Notes: generated from the sequence alone by a model not told the origin. Shown: positions 1 through 7,070, numbered from the stretch's first letter. The stretch is DNA of 9,154 bases from an uncultured Verrucomicrobiota bacterium (GCA_947174645.1 CAMWJR010000034.1:1-9154); one strand, 5' to 3'. A program made the numbers and translations.

Positions 1-426
1 GTATTAAGAGACCAGCCTTTGACGTTTCTATTTTTTTTCATCCTGCCGGTACGACTGCGACCTCGTACGCTCTTAGCGATCACTGCCGGATTTGAAGTTT
101 TGGGTTTCTTGACACAGGAGCTCGCGGGGTATGGGATGATTGCGAATTCCGCGCATCTCGGAGGTTTTTTAGGAGGATACCTAGTTTATATCTCGAGTCA
201 GCGGGGGTTTGATTTCGGAAAAATGATCCGAAAACAATGGAAGGAGTACTTTCCTCGGAAGTCGACTGTGCAAAGCGATAGTTACAGTCTATATATCGCC
301 AAAAACGCGTCACAGCGCCAAGAAATTGACCGTATTCTCGATAAGATCAATACGACGGGGTTTCAGTCACTAACACCGGGAGAGCGCGATACCTTGGAAT
401 CGGCAAAACAGCTGATGCATCGCTAA
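1..426 (+). CDS. Rhomboid-family intramembrane serine protease, C-terminal part (5' truncated by window)
   Basis: The reading frame is open from base 1 and ends in TAA, giving 141 residues of a longer protein. Hydrophobic stretches at residues 7-18 and 25-36 are followed by NSAHLGGFLGGYLVY around residues 49-63. This matches the last rhomboid transmembrane helix, which carries the catalytic histidine (H52 here) and the small-residue GG packing motif. The serine (GxSG) partner would lie upstream, outside the window. After a basic cytoplasmic linker, residues about 98-141 form a helical tail (EIDRILDKI, then LTPGERDTLESAKQL). Such a tail is common on rhomboid-like proteins of Verrucomicrobiota-type genomes. 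Rhomboids cleave membrane proteins within the bilayer; no substrate can be inferred here. The stop codon overlaps the stop of the convergent HAD gene within the bases CTAA. The family call is firm; protease activity is inferred because only half the catalytic dyad is visible. Confidence 0.85.
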   Translation, partial: VLRDQPLTFLFFFILPVRLRPRTLLAITAGFEVLGFLTQELAGYGMIANSAHLGGFLGGYLVYISSQRGFDFGKMIRKQWKEYFPRKSTVQSDSYSLYIAKNASQRQEIDRILDKINTTGFQSLTPGERDTLESAKQLMHR

Positions 427-1526
427 GTATTTTTAGAAAATAGAGAAATTGCTTCTGCGATGGCACCGTCGCCGCCGGTAGATTGTAGAATATGCACCCT
501 AGGAATGGTTTGGATAATCGGTATCGCCGTCGAAGGGCACGCAATCCAGCCGTGGTGTTGTACCAGAGATTCCATGACGCCAAAATCATTGATATCGTCG
601 CCGACGTAAGCAATGTCGCTGAAGTTGATGTCATATTTCTGACATAGCGCAGAGACAATAGATCGTTTGCGATTGCCGGCATCAGTAAATACATGTGACT
701 CCGGAGTTTCGGTCAATGCTGCTAAGCGATAAGGAATAAACCCATTTTCACCGGTGACAAAAAAGACATAATTACCCGCCTGGTTCCAGCGCTTAATCGC
801 TGCAATATCGCGTTTAGAAAAACGCTTCCAGCGGGAATCATCGGTGGCGAAAATCATGGCAGCGTCCGTACACGTTCCATCGATGTCCAAAATGAGCGTC
901 GGTTTGGAGTTTTTATGCAGTGATGTGATGGGTGTTGTTGTATCTTGGCGCAAAACCTCAAGAAGTTGGACGATTTGTGGCAGCGCCATAACATATCGGT
1001 TTGCGAACTGGCGGAGCATGTGCGGTCTTTTAAGCGAAAAGTATTGGGTTGAGGGTGCCGTAACAGGTCGTTCTGTAACAACGATGGGGCCATTATCATT
1101 CCTGGTGGTCTCTAAAATTGCTTCGTCGTTGCCGAAGTAGAGTAGGTTTCGAAAATTGCAGTCGTGTTTTTGACGAAATTGTTCCAGAAAACGCATTCGA
1201 TCGCCGAGATTTGGGAAATAACCGGCGATATTGAGGACCTTCATGCGCGACTCGATAATTTCCGAAAAACGATTCTTGGACGAGAGCACATAAACCTCCA
1301 TACCCAGAGCTTCGTGAAAAATATTTTTCAGCGCCATGCCGTCGTAAGTACTGAATGGGATCGCGGATTCTGGCGACGGATCTTGGTTTTGGTTGTGGAG
1401 ATAGATCGCATCTCCCTCGGGATTTTTGAGGTCGTTCCCTGAGAGCACGCGCTGAGGATCCCAAAAGATTCCATCGTCAACCAAAAGATAGCGTACTTCT
1501 TTAAGTGAAACCTCGGGTAACGTCAT
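423..1526 (-). CDS. Tandem KdsC-like HAD protein (Kdo-8-phosphate phosphatase-like), N-terminal copy degenerate
   Basis: The protein is 367 residues, about twice the usual KdsC length (roughly 170-190). The C-terminal half has the KdsC pattern in order: DIDGTCTD at 214-221 (nucleophile D214, acid/base D216), VTGEN at 257-261 (motif II Thr), GNRKR at 284-288 (motif III Lys), GDDINDFGVM at 309-318 (motif IV), and GGDGAIAE near the end, like the C-terminal loop of KdsC. The N-terminal half repeats the layout (VDDGIFWD at 16-23, FSTYDGMALK at 58-67, LSSKNRFSEIIESR at 81-94, GNDE at 132-135). The nucleophile position is Val16 and motif IV is eroded, so this copy should not catalyse. The known KdsC reaction removes phosphate from Kdo-8-phosphate in the cytoplasm. 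It is the last gene of the lpt cluster, 44 bp after lptB, which fits an LPS role. The exact substrate is inferred. The ATG at 1526 has no clear Shine-Dalgarno. Confidence 0.8.
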   Translation of the reverse strand: MTLPEVSLKEVRYLLVDDGIFWDPQRVLSGNDLKNPEGDAIYLHNQNQDPSPESAIPFSTYDGMALKNIFHEALGMEVYVLSSKNRFSEIIESRMKVLNIAGYFPNLGDRMRFLEQFRQKHDCNFRNLLYFGNDEAILETTRNDNGPIVVTERPVTAPSTQYFSLKRPHMLRQFANRYVMALPQIVQLLEVLRQDTTTPITSLHKNSKPTLILDIDGTCTDAAMIFATDDSRWKRFSKRDIAAIKRWNQAGNYVFFVTGENGFIPYRLAALTETPESHVFTDAGNRKRSIVSALCQKYDINFSDIAYVGDDINDFGVMESLVQHHGWIACPSTAIPIIQTIPRVHILQSTGGDGAIAEAISLFSKNT

Positions 1527-1570
1527 GCGATGTTGGAATTATTTTTAGCTCTTCTGGCAACCCCTATTTA

Positions 1571-2296
1571 TTATAACGAAAAGCGTTCACCGAGGTAGAG
1601 TTTGCGGCTTCGGGGATCGTTAAGCAGGACACCGCGGTCGCCTTCACAAAGTACCTTCCCCTCGTGAATCAGATAGGCGCGATCGACGATTGAAAGCGTT
1701 TCGCGCACGTTGTGATCCGTGATCAGGATGCCAATCGATTTCTGCTTCAGCTGCGTAATAATTGCCTGGATTTCCGCAACGCTAATGGGATCGACGCCGC
1801 CGAAAGGTTCGTCGAGCAGTAAGATTTTGGGATTCATCATTAAGGCACGGCTGATTTCGAGCCGCCGACGTTCTCCGCCACTTAAAGTGTACGCCTTTTG
1901 AGATGCGAGATGCGTGATCCCTAGTTCTTCAAGCGCATGACGAATAGTCGCATCCAGCGAACCCGCGGGAATCGGAAGATTTTCGGCAACAATACGCAAG
2001 TTGTCGTATACCGATAGCTGGCGAAAAATCGAGCTCTCTTGAGGAAGATAGCCAATGCCGAGCTGTGCGCGACGATGCATCGGTAAACGCGATATGTCCT
2101 GTTCTTCGAAAACAATCTGGCCGGAATCTGGAGCGACGAGCCCGACAATCATATAAAAAGTTGTCGTCTTTCCTGCACCATTAGGGCCAAGGATACCGAC
2201 AATTTCGCCCGCGGCGACCTCTAGACTTACCTTTTGGACAACCGAGCGTTTCCCGTAAGTTTTACAGAGGTCATGTGCTGAGAGAATGCAGGGCAT
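1571..2296 (-). CDS. lptB: LPS export ABC transporter ATP-binding protein LptB
   Basis: This 241-residue ATPase matches the usual LptB length. Walker A is GPNGAGKT at 37-44, the Q-loop glutamine is Q86 in GYLPQESSIF, the signature is LSGGERRR at 138-145, Walker B ends LLLDEP with catalytic E163, and the switch histidine is H195 in ITDHNVRE. E163 and H195 have the same numbers as in E. coli LptB. The FRQLSVYDNL segment and the LDEPFGGVDPISV D-loop are typical of LptB rather than generic ABC ATPases. In the cytoplasm it drives LptFG to extract lipopolysaccharide from the inner membrane. The lptFG genes are not in this window. It sits between lptA (57 bp upstream) and the KdsC-like gene. The ATG at 2296 is preceded by an AT-rich stretch with no Shine-Dalgarno. 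Confidence 0.96.
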   Translation of the reverse strand: MPCILSAHDLCKTYGKRSVVQKVSLEVAAGEIVGILGPNGAGKTTTFYMIVGLVAPDSGQIVFEEQDISRLPMHRRAQLGIGYLPQESSIFRQLSVYDNLRIVAENLPIPAGSLDATIRHALEELGITHLASQKAYTLSGGERRRLEISRALMMNPKILLLDEPFGGVDPISVAEIQAIITQLKQKSIGILITDHNVRETLSIVDRAYLIHEGKVLCEGDRGVLLNDPRSRKLYLGERFSL

Positions 2297-2353
2297 GGTT
2301 TTAATAAAGCGAGGGACACTACTTTTGAAAAGAACAAACCGCCGCTAGATTCC

Positions 2354-2998
2354 TTAAATGACCGGAGGTGCTTCGCGAACAATAAATTGTGGCGTCTGAA
2401 GAAGATTTTTTAATCGAGAAGTATGAGGATAATCCGGGGGTTTTAGTGGTTGATGTGCCGAAATTTCTGGGGTTGGTGTAGCTATTAATTCGGTTTGTTC
2501 AATCGAAACCTGAACGGGTTGAGAACCTCCGCGGTCGCTGATCACTTCCACGTTCTTGGTGAAATAATTAACTTTGATCATGGGTGCCGAGACCGTACCC
2601 ATAGAACTTCGAATAACCGCGTTTCCCTTTAAAAGAATGATCGATTCACTGGGAATAATTTCCGCCGCATCCGCTGTGCATTGGCGATCTTCCTGAGTTA
2701 GCGAGAGGGGACCTGTGATCCAGACATGACGGATGCTACCGAGATCGGACTGAAAGTCGGTCAACTTGCCAGCAACGGCGACGCGGGCTTGGGTGCAGTC
2801 GGCTGTAAAAAGCGGAGCAGTGACGTGGACATGTTCGGAAAATGTTAACTCAGAAGAGTTATCCTCAAAAGAGACGTTCAGCCGGTCGCTGGTTATGGAA
2901 ATTCCGGCAAACAGTGACGATGAAAGCAAAAAGAGAAATAGGAAAAGGCGCAAACGCTCACTAGCGGCTTGGATTTGCCTCGAAAAATACCTGGACAT
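2354..2998 (-). CDS. lptA: LptA-like periplasmic LPS transport protein (OstA domain)
   Basis: The protein has 214 residues. A basic N-terminus and a hydrophobic core at about 17-30, ending SLFAG, make a Sec signal peptide. Residues about 33-160 form a run of alternating beta strands of the OstA/LptA type, beginning ITSDRLNVSFEDN and including VHVTAPLFTADCTQARV, then AAEIIPSESIILLKGNAVI and VSAPMIKVNYFTKNVEVI. LptA monomers stack into the beta-jellyroll bridge that carries LPS across the periplasm. The C-terminal 45 residues are rich in Pro, Thr and Ser and are probably disordered; E. coli LptA (185 residues) lacks such a tail. The ATG start overlaps the upstream lptC-like gene by 38 bp and gives a long n-region. 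A TTG at 2953 (residue 16), just after the lptC stop, is an alternative start that keeps the signal core. The call rests on fold pattern plus the adjacent lptB. Confidence 0.85.
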   Translation of the reverse strand: MSRYFSRQIQAASERLRLFLFLFLLSSSLFAGISITSDRLNVSFEDNSSELTFSEHVHVTAPLFTADCTQARVAVAGKLTDFQSDLGSIRHVWITGPLSLTQEDRQCTADAAEIIPSESIILLKGNAVIRSSMGTVSAPMIKVNYFTKNVEVISDRGGSQPVQVSIEQTELIATPTPEISAHQPLKPPDYPHTSRLKNLLQTPQFIVREAPPVI

Positions 2999-3359
2999 TT
3001 TTGTTAAGCGTGAGTTGTTTTTGCGTGCCGTTTAATTCCCATTGCTCGCCCGCAGCCGAAAATTGTTTGTGAGCAACGACAATAAAACCGTCGCCCGAGG
3101 CTTCGTTATTGGGCAAGTCGATTTTCGCCTGATCGCTCATGATCGAAAGGTCTGGAGTCTCTTCCGATGTCGTCGTGATCAGAACGTCCTGAACGCAAAA
3201 ACGCCCTCCTGGGAATACATCTGCCTGCTTCCCAGAAATATTGTAAACTTTGACGCCTTGTGAGTTGAAAAACGGGATCGCAAACTGGTGAAGGCTATCG
3301 CCGTGCGCGCTTCCAAGTAAAAAAACTCCGCCAAGTAAATGAAAAAAATGTCTCAACAC
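2961..3359 (-). CDS. LptC-like / OstA-related exported protein, first gene of the lpt cluster
   Basis: The protein has 132 residues. The start is GTG at 3359 (or TTG one codon on); an in-frame TAA lies four codons upstream, so the start cannot be much earlier. Residues 1-20 are a signal peptide or membrane anchor (hydrophobic HLLGGVFLLGSAHG, with a plausible signal peptidase I site before D21). The remainder is beta-strand rich (GVKVYNISGKQADVF, DLSIMSDQAKIDLPNNEA, EQWELNGTQKQLTLN). This alternation, with short strand motifs such as ISGKQADV and SDQAKIDL, fits the LptC/OstA jellyroll superfamily. It is shorter than E. coli LptC (191 residues). Known LptC receives LPS from LptB2FG and passes it to LptA, and the gene order lptC-lptA-lptB is the classical one. 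Assignment to LptC rests mainly on this position and the strand pattern. It could instead be a second short LptA-like protein. Confidence 0.6.
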   Translation of the reverse strand: MLRHFFHLLGGVFLLGSAHGDSLHQFAIPFFNSQGVKVYNISGKQADVFPGGRFCVQDVLITTTSEETPDLSIMSDQAKIDLPNNEASGDGFIVVAHKQFSAAGEQWELNGTQKQLTLNKNVQVFFEANPSR

Positions 3360-3367
3360 GGCGCCGC

Positions 3368-3395
3368 ATTAGAAAAAGTAAAAAATGTTTTTCAA
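3368..3395 (-). promoter_or_regulatory. Putative sigma-70-type promoter of the lpt cluster
   Basis: Read on the minus strand, TTGAAA (3395-3390) and TCTAAT (3373-3368) are separated by 16 bp, giving 5/6 matches at each hexamer. Transcription would begin about 6-8 bases below the -10, at or next to the GTG start of the lptC-like gene, giving an almost leaderless mRNA. This was found by eye and is not verified. Confidence 0.45.
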
Positions 3396-3409
3396 GCTGA
3401 AAATAAGGA

Positions 3410-3438
3410 TTGACAAAAAAAAATGGCAATGCTACCGA
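3410..3438 (+). promoter_or_regulatory. Putative promoter upstream of the 137-residue protein gene
   Basis: A perfect -35 hexamer TTGACA lies at 3410-3415. Seventeen bases on is TACCGA (3433-3438), a poor -10 that matches TATAAT only at its first two positions. The start codon is at 3460, giving a short leader of about 15 bases. The site is arranged back to back with the putative lpt promoter, so the region 3360-3459 looks like a divergent promoter region. Only the -35 is convincing. Confidence 0.35.
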
Positions 3439-3459
3439 ACTGCCCTAAAGGGTCTACTC

Positions 3460-3873
3460 ATGTTACACATTAAAACAATTACAAACGAAGAATGGAATGA
3501 TCTTTACTGTAAACCTTTGATTTTTTTTGGCTTCCATCCGCAATTATCACAAAAGCCCAATCAATGCGTTGCGGTTGCTGCATTTGAGGACGGAATTTGC
3601 GAATATCGGGAGATCCACAAGAAACGCGAGGCATATCAAGATTTTTTTCAAAGCCTTTTACGTAAATATCAAGATGCGCCTATTGAAGTTTTGCCCCAGA
3701 AAACGCAGCGGATTTTGGAACAATTCGAGTACGAGCGTGAACGCACTGCAACGTCGGTTTACCTTTATTTGAAGGGGAGTTCTGAGGAAGTGAAGCGCTG
3801 GTCGGAGGAGTTACGACTTCCCGGAAACGTCGTCAGTGGCGATAATCCGATTCAAATGAACACTACTCCATAG
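3460..3873 (+). CDS. Unrecognised 137-residue cytoplasmic protein
   Basis: The frame is open from 3385, but the ATG at 3460 is preferred. It is preceded by AAAGGG at 3447-3452, the only Shine-Dalgarno-like sequence in the window at good spacing, and the upstream codons would lie over the TTGACA element. The product begins MLHIKTITNEEW. It has no signal peptide or membrane segment. The middle is charged and probably helical (EIHKKREAYQDFFQSLLRKY, then QKTQRILEQFEYERERTA). It is followed by a strand-like VYLYLKGSS, a helix (EEVKRWSEEL) and a short disordered tail. The alternation of strands and helices suggests a small globular domain. I do not recognise the family. It diverges from the lpt cluster and lies 38 bp before the GH13 gene on the same strand, so co-transcription with that gene is possible. 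Coding status is supported by length, the ribosome site and even composition. Confidence 0.7.
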   Translation: MLHIKTITNEEWNDLYCKPLIFFGFHPQLSQKPNQCVAVAAFEDGICEYREIHKKREAYQDFFQSLLRKYQDAPIEVLPQKTQRILEQFEYERERTATSVYLYLKGSSEEVKRWSEELRLPGNVVSGDNPIQMNTTP

Positions 3874-3903
3874 AGATTGTAAAAATTTGTCGATCGATTA
3901 TCC

Positions 3904-3909
3904 TATAAT
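3904..3909 (+). promoter_or_regulatory. Perfect -10 hexamer TATAAT next to the GH13 start
   Basis: TATAAT occurs three bases before the GTG used as the GH13 start. No good -35 is seen at 16-18 bp spacing. If the hexamer is active, transcription would start near 3916, just inside the annotated coding region. That would favour translation from the in-frame TTG at 3942. It may also be a chance match in AT-rich intergenic sequence. Confidence 0.3.
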
Positions 3910-3911
3910 TT

Positions 3912-6308
3912 GTGGGTGAGGCCGTTGAATGGGTTGAGTGGTTGGATGCGAGACGAGGAGTTGTCAAATGGTGTAACGATATTTCGATAAGCCATTCCCA
4001 GGAATTTTTGGGGGAAATTGCCATCAATGGGGTTCCCGTTGCTGTTCAATGGAAACAGGCTCCACTAAGCGTATGGCTGCAGGAATATGCTTATGGAGTG
4101 CAAGAAGATCGCATCGTTTTAGGGGTAAGTGAGGCGTATTTAGCAGAAAATTGCGCTGAAGGCGAAAAAATCTATCTGGCGTCAGAAATCAATGGTTGGC
4201 TTTCACAAGGTCTAGACGCGCGTTGGGAGCTGCGTCCTCAAATGATCGATGGGATGCTTTTTTATGTAGCAACAATTGCGCCCGAAGAGGCTAAAAATAA
4301 TTTTCAGTTCAAGTTAGTTACAGAGCATTGGCGTTGGTTGCCGGTAGGGGAATTTTTTAAGAGCAAAATTATTGCAGGACAAAATGCGGAGAATTTTTAT
4401 TACGACTCAGCATTCCGTCCCAATGCCCTTTCTGTTTTTGAATTGGAAAACCAAAAGTATTTGTGTGCGGATTCAGCGACAATTTCTGTAGAAAACAAAA
4501 AATTTCCTGTTAATTGTGATCGTTACTTGGCGTCGTTATCCTCAACGGCATTTCTAGGGGCGCGCGTCGAGGATTGCAAAACATTTTTCGGATTATTTGC
4601 GCCACGAGCGCGTATGGTTGAAGTCTTATGGAAGGCTTCGCTGGGCGCCGAATGGAATACTTTTCCTATGGAGTGTAATTCTGAAGAAGGTACCTGGTCA
4701 GCTGTGATTGAAAAAGATCTATCGGAGCAATACTACATGTACCGCGTAACGCGCATGCAGGGTTCAGAAGCAGTAATGACCGACGTGGTCGATCCCTATG
4801 CACAGGCACTTGTCCAGCGCGAGGGACCAGGAATAATCATGGGCCCCCAACGGGTTAATGATGTTTGTTCGCATCGGTTAATCCCGGAGGAACTTGTGAT
4901 TTATGAATGCCACGTGCGCGATATGATCACCAATGTACCCTCCATCCTATCGGGAGATCGATTTCATTTTTCTGGGCTTTGCCAATTCATTGAAAGTGGT
5001 TATTTCGAGTCGCTTGGGATCAATGCACTTGAACTGCAACCGATCCAGGAGTTCGATAATGAGAATCCCGAAGAGTACCATTGGGGGTATATGCCCGTCA
5101 ATTACTTTTCTCCGGCGAGCGCATATGCTTCTTACCCCGAACGTGCATCTCAAGTCGAGGAGTTCAAAAAACTGGTCGAAACCTGCCATCGGCACGGGTT
5201 ATCCGTCATTCTAGACGTTGTTTACAATCATGTTGGCAATCCCAATTATTTGTATGCGATCGATGACCGCTATTACTTTCGACAAAGAAGCGGCGATGGG
5301 ACGTTAGAGAATTTCAGCGGCTGCGGAAATGATTTGAAAACTGGGAACCCGATAGTACGCCGATTGATTCTCGATAGCCTTCAACATTGGATCGAGATGT
5401 ACGATGTCGATGGTTTTCGTTTTGATCTCGCAGAGCTTGTAGAGCTACCTTTTCTGGAAGAGGTCCGAAAAAAGCTGCAACAATTAATAAAACCCAATTT
5501 AGTAATGATTGCAGAGCCTTGGAGCTTCCGGCGTTATGTGGGACACGAGGTTAAGGCGACGCAATTGCAGGCCTGGAACGATGAATTCCGAAATTTCATT
5601 CCGCAGTACGTTCATGGACATGGCAATCGCGAGGGCTTGCGTTATTTCCTTCGCGGATCGGTCGATTTTCGGTCTAGTTTTCCGGCACAGAGCATCAACT
5701 ATCTCGCATCGCATGATGACTACTGTTGGCTGGATGCGATCACCGAAAATGCCAATCACGATGGGAGTTCCCTGACGCTGAATGATCTTCGTCGAACGCA
5801 TATGGCGCTCGCGATTTTATTACTTTCTCAGGGAGTTCCGATGCTTGCAGAAGGCATCGAACTACTACATTCCAAGCATGGCGTTGAAAACACCTATCAG
5901 CGGGGTGACCTCAATGCGCTTTCCTACATTCGACTGAATGAGTTCCCGCTAACGTTCCAGTACATTAAAAACCTCATTCTTTTGCGTCAAACTTCGGGCT
6001 TGTTTCAAAAAAGGCAGTCTCTTCCCGAGGACTACGCAAAAATTTTCCCGTCGGCAAGAAACGATTCTGCGGCGGCCATTTTATTGAAACTTGAGAACGT
6101 TCCGGGTATTTTATTGGCGCTCAATCCGCATGAAACAATTGCCGAGTTTGATTTACAAAATACGCCTTGTGAAACCTTTCAACAGATTGCCGATACGTTT
6201 ACTTTTGGTACTGGTTGTGCGCATTATCTATTGTCGTCAATGATTCTCGAAATTCCTCCAATGAGCTGTGGTGTGTGGGTTGAAACCCATGAAAATAAGA
6301 ACTTATAG
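3912..6308 (+). CDS. GH13 alpha-glucanase of the pullulanase/debranching type (CBM48 plus catalytic barrel)
   Basis: The protein has 798 residues. The four GH13 regions are intact: region I DVVYNH at 435-440, region II GFRFD with nucleophile D505, region III IAEPW with acid/base E535, and region IV LASHDDY with stabiliser D602. YHWGYMPVNYFSP at 389-401 matches the YNWGYDP signature of type I pullulanases and relatives, suggesting alpha-1,6 debranching of glycogen or dextrins. Residues 85-146 look like one glucan-binding E-set domain (YLASEINGW, then FKLVTEHWRWLPVG), and 212-300 look like CBM48 (FFGLFAPRARMVEVL). Residues 1-84 are unassigned. A beta-sandwich C-terminal domain follows the barrel. 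With no signal peptide it should be cytoplasmic, acting in storage-glucan turnover. An in-frame TAA at 3906 fixes the earliest start at GTG 3912; TTG 3942 is the alternative. Neither has a Shine-Dalgarno. Exact specificity (pullulanase, isoamylase or amylopullulanase) is inferred. Confidence 0.9.
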   Translation: MGEAVEWVEWLDARRGVVKWCNDISISHSQEFLGEIAINGVPVAVQWKQAPLSVWLQEYAYGVQEDRIVLGVSEAYLAENCAEGEKIYLASEINGWLSQGLDARWELRPQMIDGMLFYVATIAPEEAKNNFQFKLVTEHWRWLPVGEFFKSKIIAGQNAENFYYDSAFRPNALSVFELENQKYLCADSATISVENKKFPVNCDRYLASLSSTAFLGARVEDCKTFFGLFAPRARMVEVLWKASLGAEWNTFPMECNSEEGTWSAVIEKDLSEQYYMYRVTRMQGSEAVMTDVVDPYAQALVQREGPGIIMGPQRVNDVCSHRLIPEELVIYECHVRDMITNVPSILSGDRFHFSGLCQFIESGYFESLGINALELQPIQEFDNENPEEYHWGYMPVNYFSPASAYASYPERASQVEEFKKLVETCHRHGLSVILDVVYNHVGNPNYLYAIDDRYYFRQRSGDGTLENFSGCGNDLKTGNPIVRRLILDSLQHWIEMYDVDGFRFDLAELVELPFLEEVRKKLQQLIKPNLVMIAEPWSFRRYVGHEVKATQLQAWNDEFRNFIPQYVHGHGNREGLRYFLRGSVDFRSSFPAQSINYLASHDDYCWLDAITENANHDGSSLTLNDLRRTHMALAILLLSQGVPMLAEGIELLHSKHGVENTYQRGDLNALSYIRLNEFPLTFQYIKNLILLRQTSGLFQKRQSLPEDYAKIFPSARNDSAAAILLKLENVPGILLALNPHETIAEFDLQNTPCETFQQIADTFTFGTGCAHYLLSSMILEIPPMSCGVWVETHENKNL

Positions 6309-6376
6309 CGATACCGCTGAAATCCACTTGCCAGAGCGTCGGAGTTCTGAAAGCTCAGGTGTGATTTTTGTTGTAG

Positions 6377-7012
6377 ATGGCGACGTCACACTTCCAGTTA
6401 ATCGTTATTAGTTGCCTTTGGGTGTTGATCTCATTGACATTCCATGAGTGGGCACACGCCTGTGTTGCTTTATGTTTTGGGGATGAAACGCCAAGAATCC
6501 AAGGGCGTCTTACTTTAAATCCCTTGGCGCATATTTCTTTTTTCGGATCCGTGGTTATTCCGTTACTTTGTGCGTTTAGTTCTTTCCAAGTACTTGGTTG
6601 GGCACGCCCAGTAGAAGTTTGTCCGGAAAACTTTAAACATCGCAATTTCGGAGATCTATGCTGTAGCCTTGCGGGTCCGTTGATGAATTTTTTGCTCGCT
6701 TTTCTTCTGGTGTTTGCGAGTGAATGGGCCTGTCGCCATGGCGCATCGTGGGGGAGTTTGTTGTTAATTGGGGCGAGTTGTAATATTTCGCTTGGGCTTT
6801 TTAATTTGATTCCCATCCCGCCGCTCGATGGGGCGCATGTATTAAAAATTTTCTTTCGCATGTCCGAAGCAACATTTGTGAGCTATGCTTCAGTCGGAAC
6901 ATTGCTGCTTTTGATTCTAATTAATATTCCATGGTTTACAACCGGGTTTGCGATTATACATCGTAGTGTATTTTTATGGCTTGATACCGTTGTATTGAGC
7001 TATTGTTTTTAA
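6377..7012 (+). CDS. Site-2 protease family (M50) membrane metalloprotease
   Basis: The product has 211 residues and several hydrophobic segments, roughly 7-34, 53-74, 94-115, 125-147, 160-183 and 186-207. The zinc motif HEWAH is at 23-27 (ligands H23 and H27, catalytic E24). The third ligand is D151 in the NLIPIPPLDGAHVL segment, the M50 NxxPxxxxDG motif. NPLAHISFFGSVVIPLL (48-64) and LAGPLMNF (98-105) are also typical of the compact S2P group lacking a PDZ domain. Such enzymes cleave membrane proteins within the bilayer; the substrate is unknown. An in-frame TAG directly precedes ATG 6377, so this is the first possible start. It lies 68 bp after the GH13 gene, with no obvious terminator between them. 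The family assignment is firm and the physiological role open. Confidence 0.92.
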   Translation: MATSHFQLIVISCLWVLISLTFHEWAHACVALCFGDETPRIQGRLTLNPLAHISFFGSVVIPLLCAFSSFQVLGWARPVEVCPENFKHRNFGDLCCSLAGPLMNFLLAFLLVFASEWACRHGASWGSLLLIGASCNISLGLFNLIPIPPLDGAHVLKIFFRMSEATFVSYASVGTLLLLILINIPWFTTGFAIIHRSVFLWLDTVVLSYCF

Positions 7013-7044
7013 CGAAAACTCCGTTGCAAGTACGGTAAACGAGC

Positions 7045-7070
7045 TTGACAAAACAGGCGCCGTTACTGGA
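7045..7070 (+). promoter_or_regulatory. Candidate -35 element for the tRNA pair
   Basis: TTGACA at 7045-7050, followed by AAAA, lies 33 bases before the first tRNA. No good -10 is seen at standard spacing; TACTGG at 7065-7070 is the nearest weak match, with a 14-bp spacer. The location between the S2P stop and the tRNAs makes a promoter plausible, but only the -35 half is supported. Confidence 0.35.

Noticed and set aside
844..1442. Plus-strand frames (844-1140 and 1164-1442) inside the HAD gene
   Set aside because: They are shadows of the minus-strand coding sequence, with no recognisable motif or start signal.
2766..3035. 89-residue plus-strand frame across the lptA/lptC overlap
   Set aside because: The Lys/Arg-rich C-terminus is just the complement of the LptA signal-peptide region; the minus-strand genes explain it.
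6355..6861. 168-residue minus-strand frame opposite the S2P gene
   Set aside because: It is antisense to a clear M50 protease, with low-complexity basic composition and no domain pattern.
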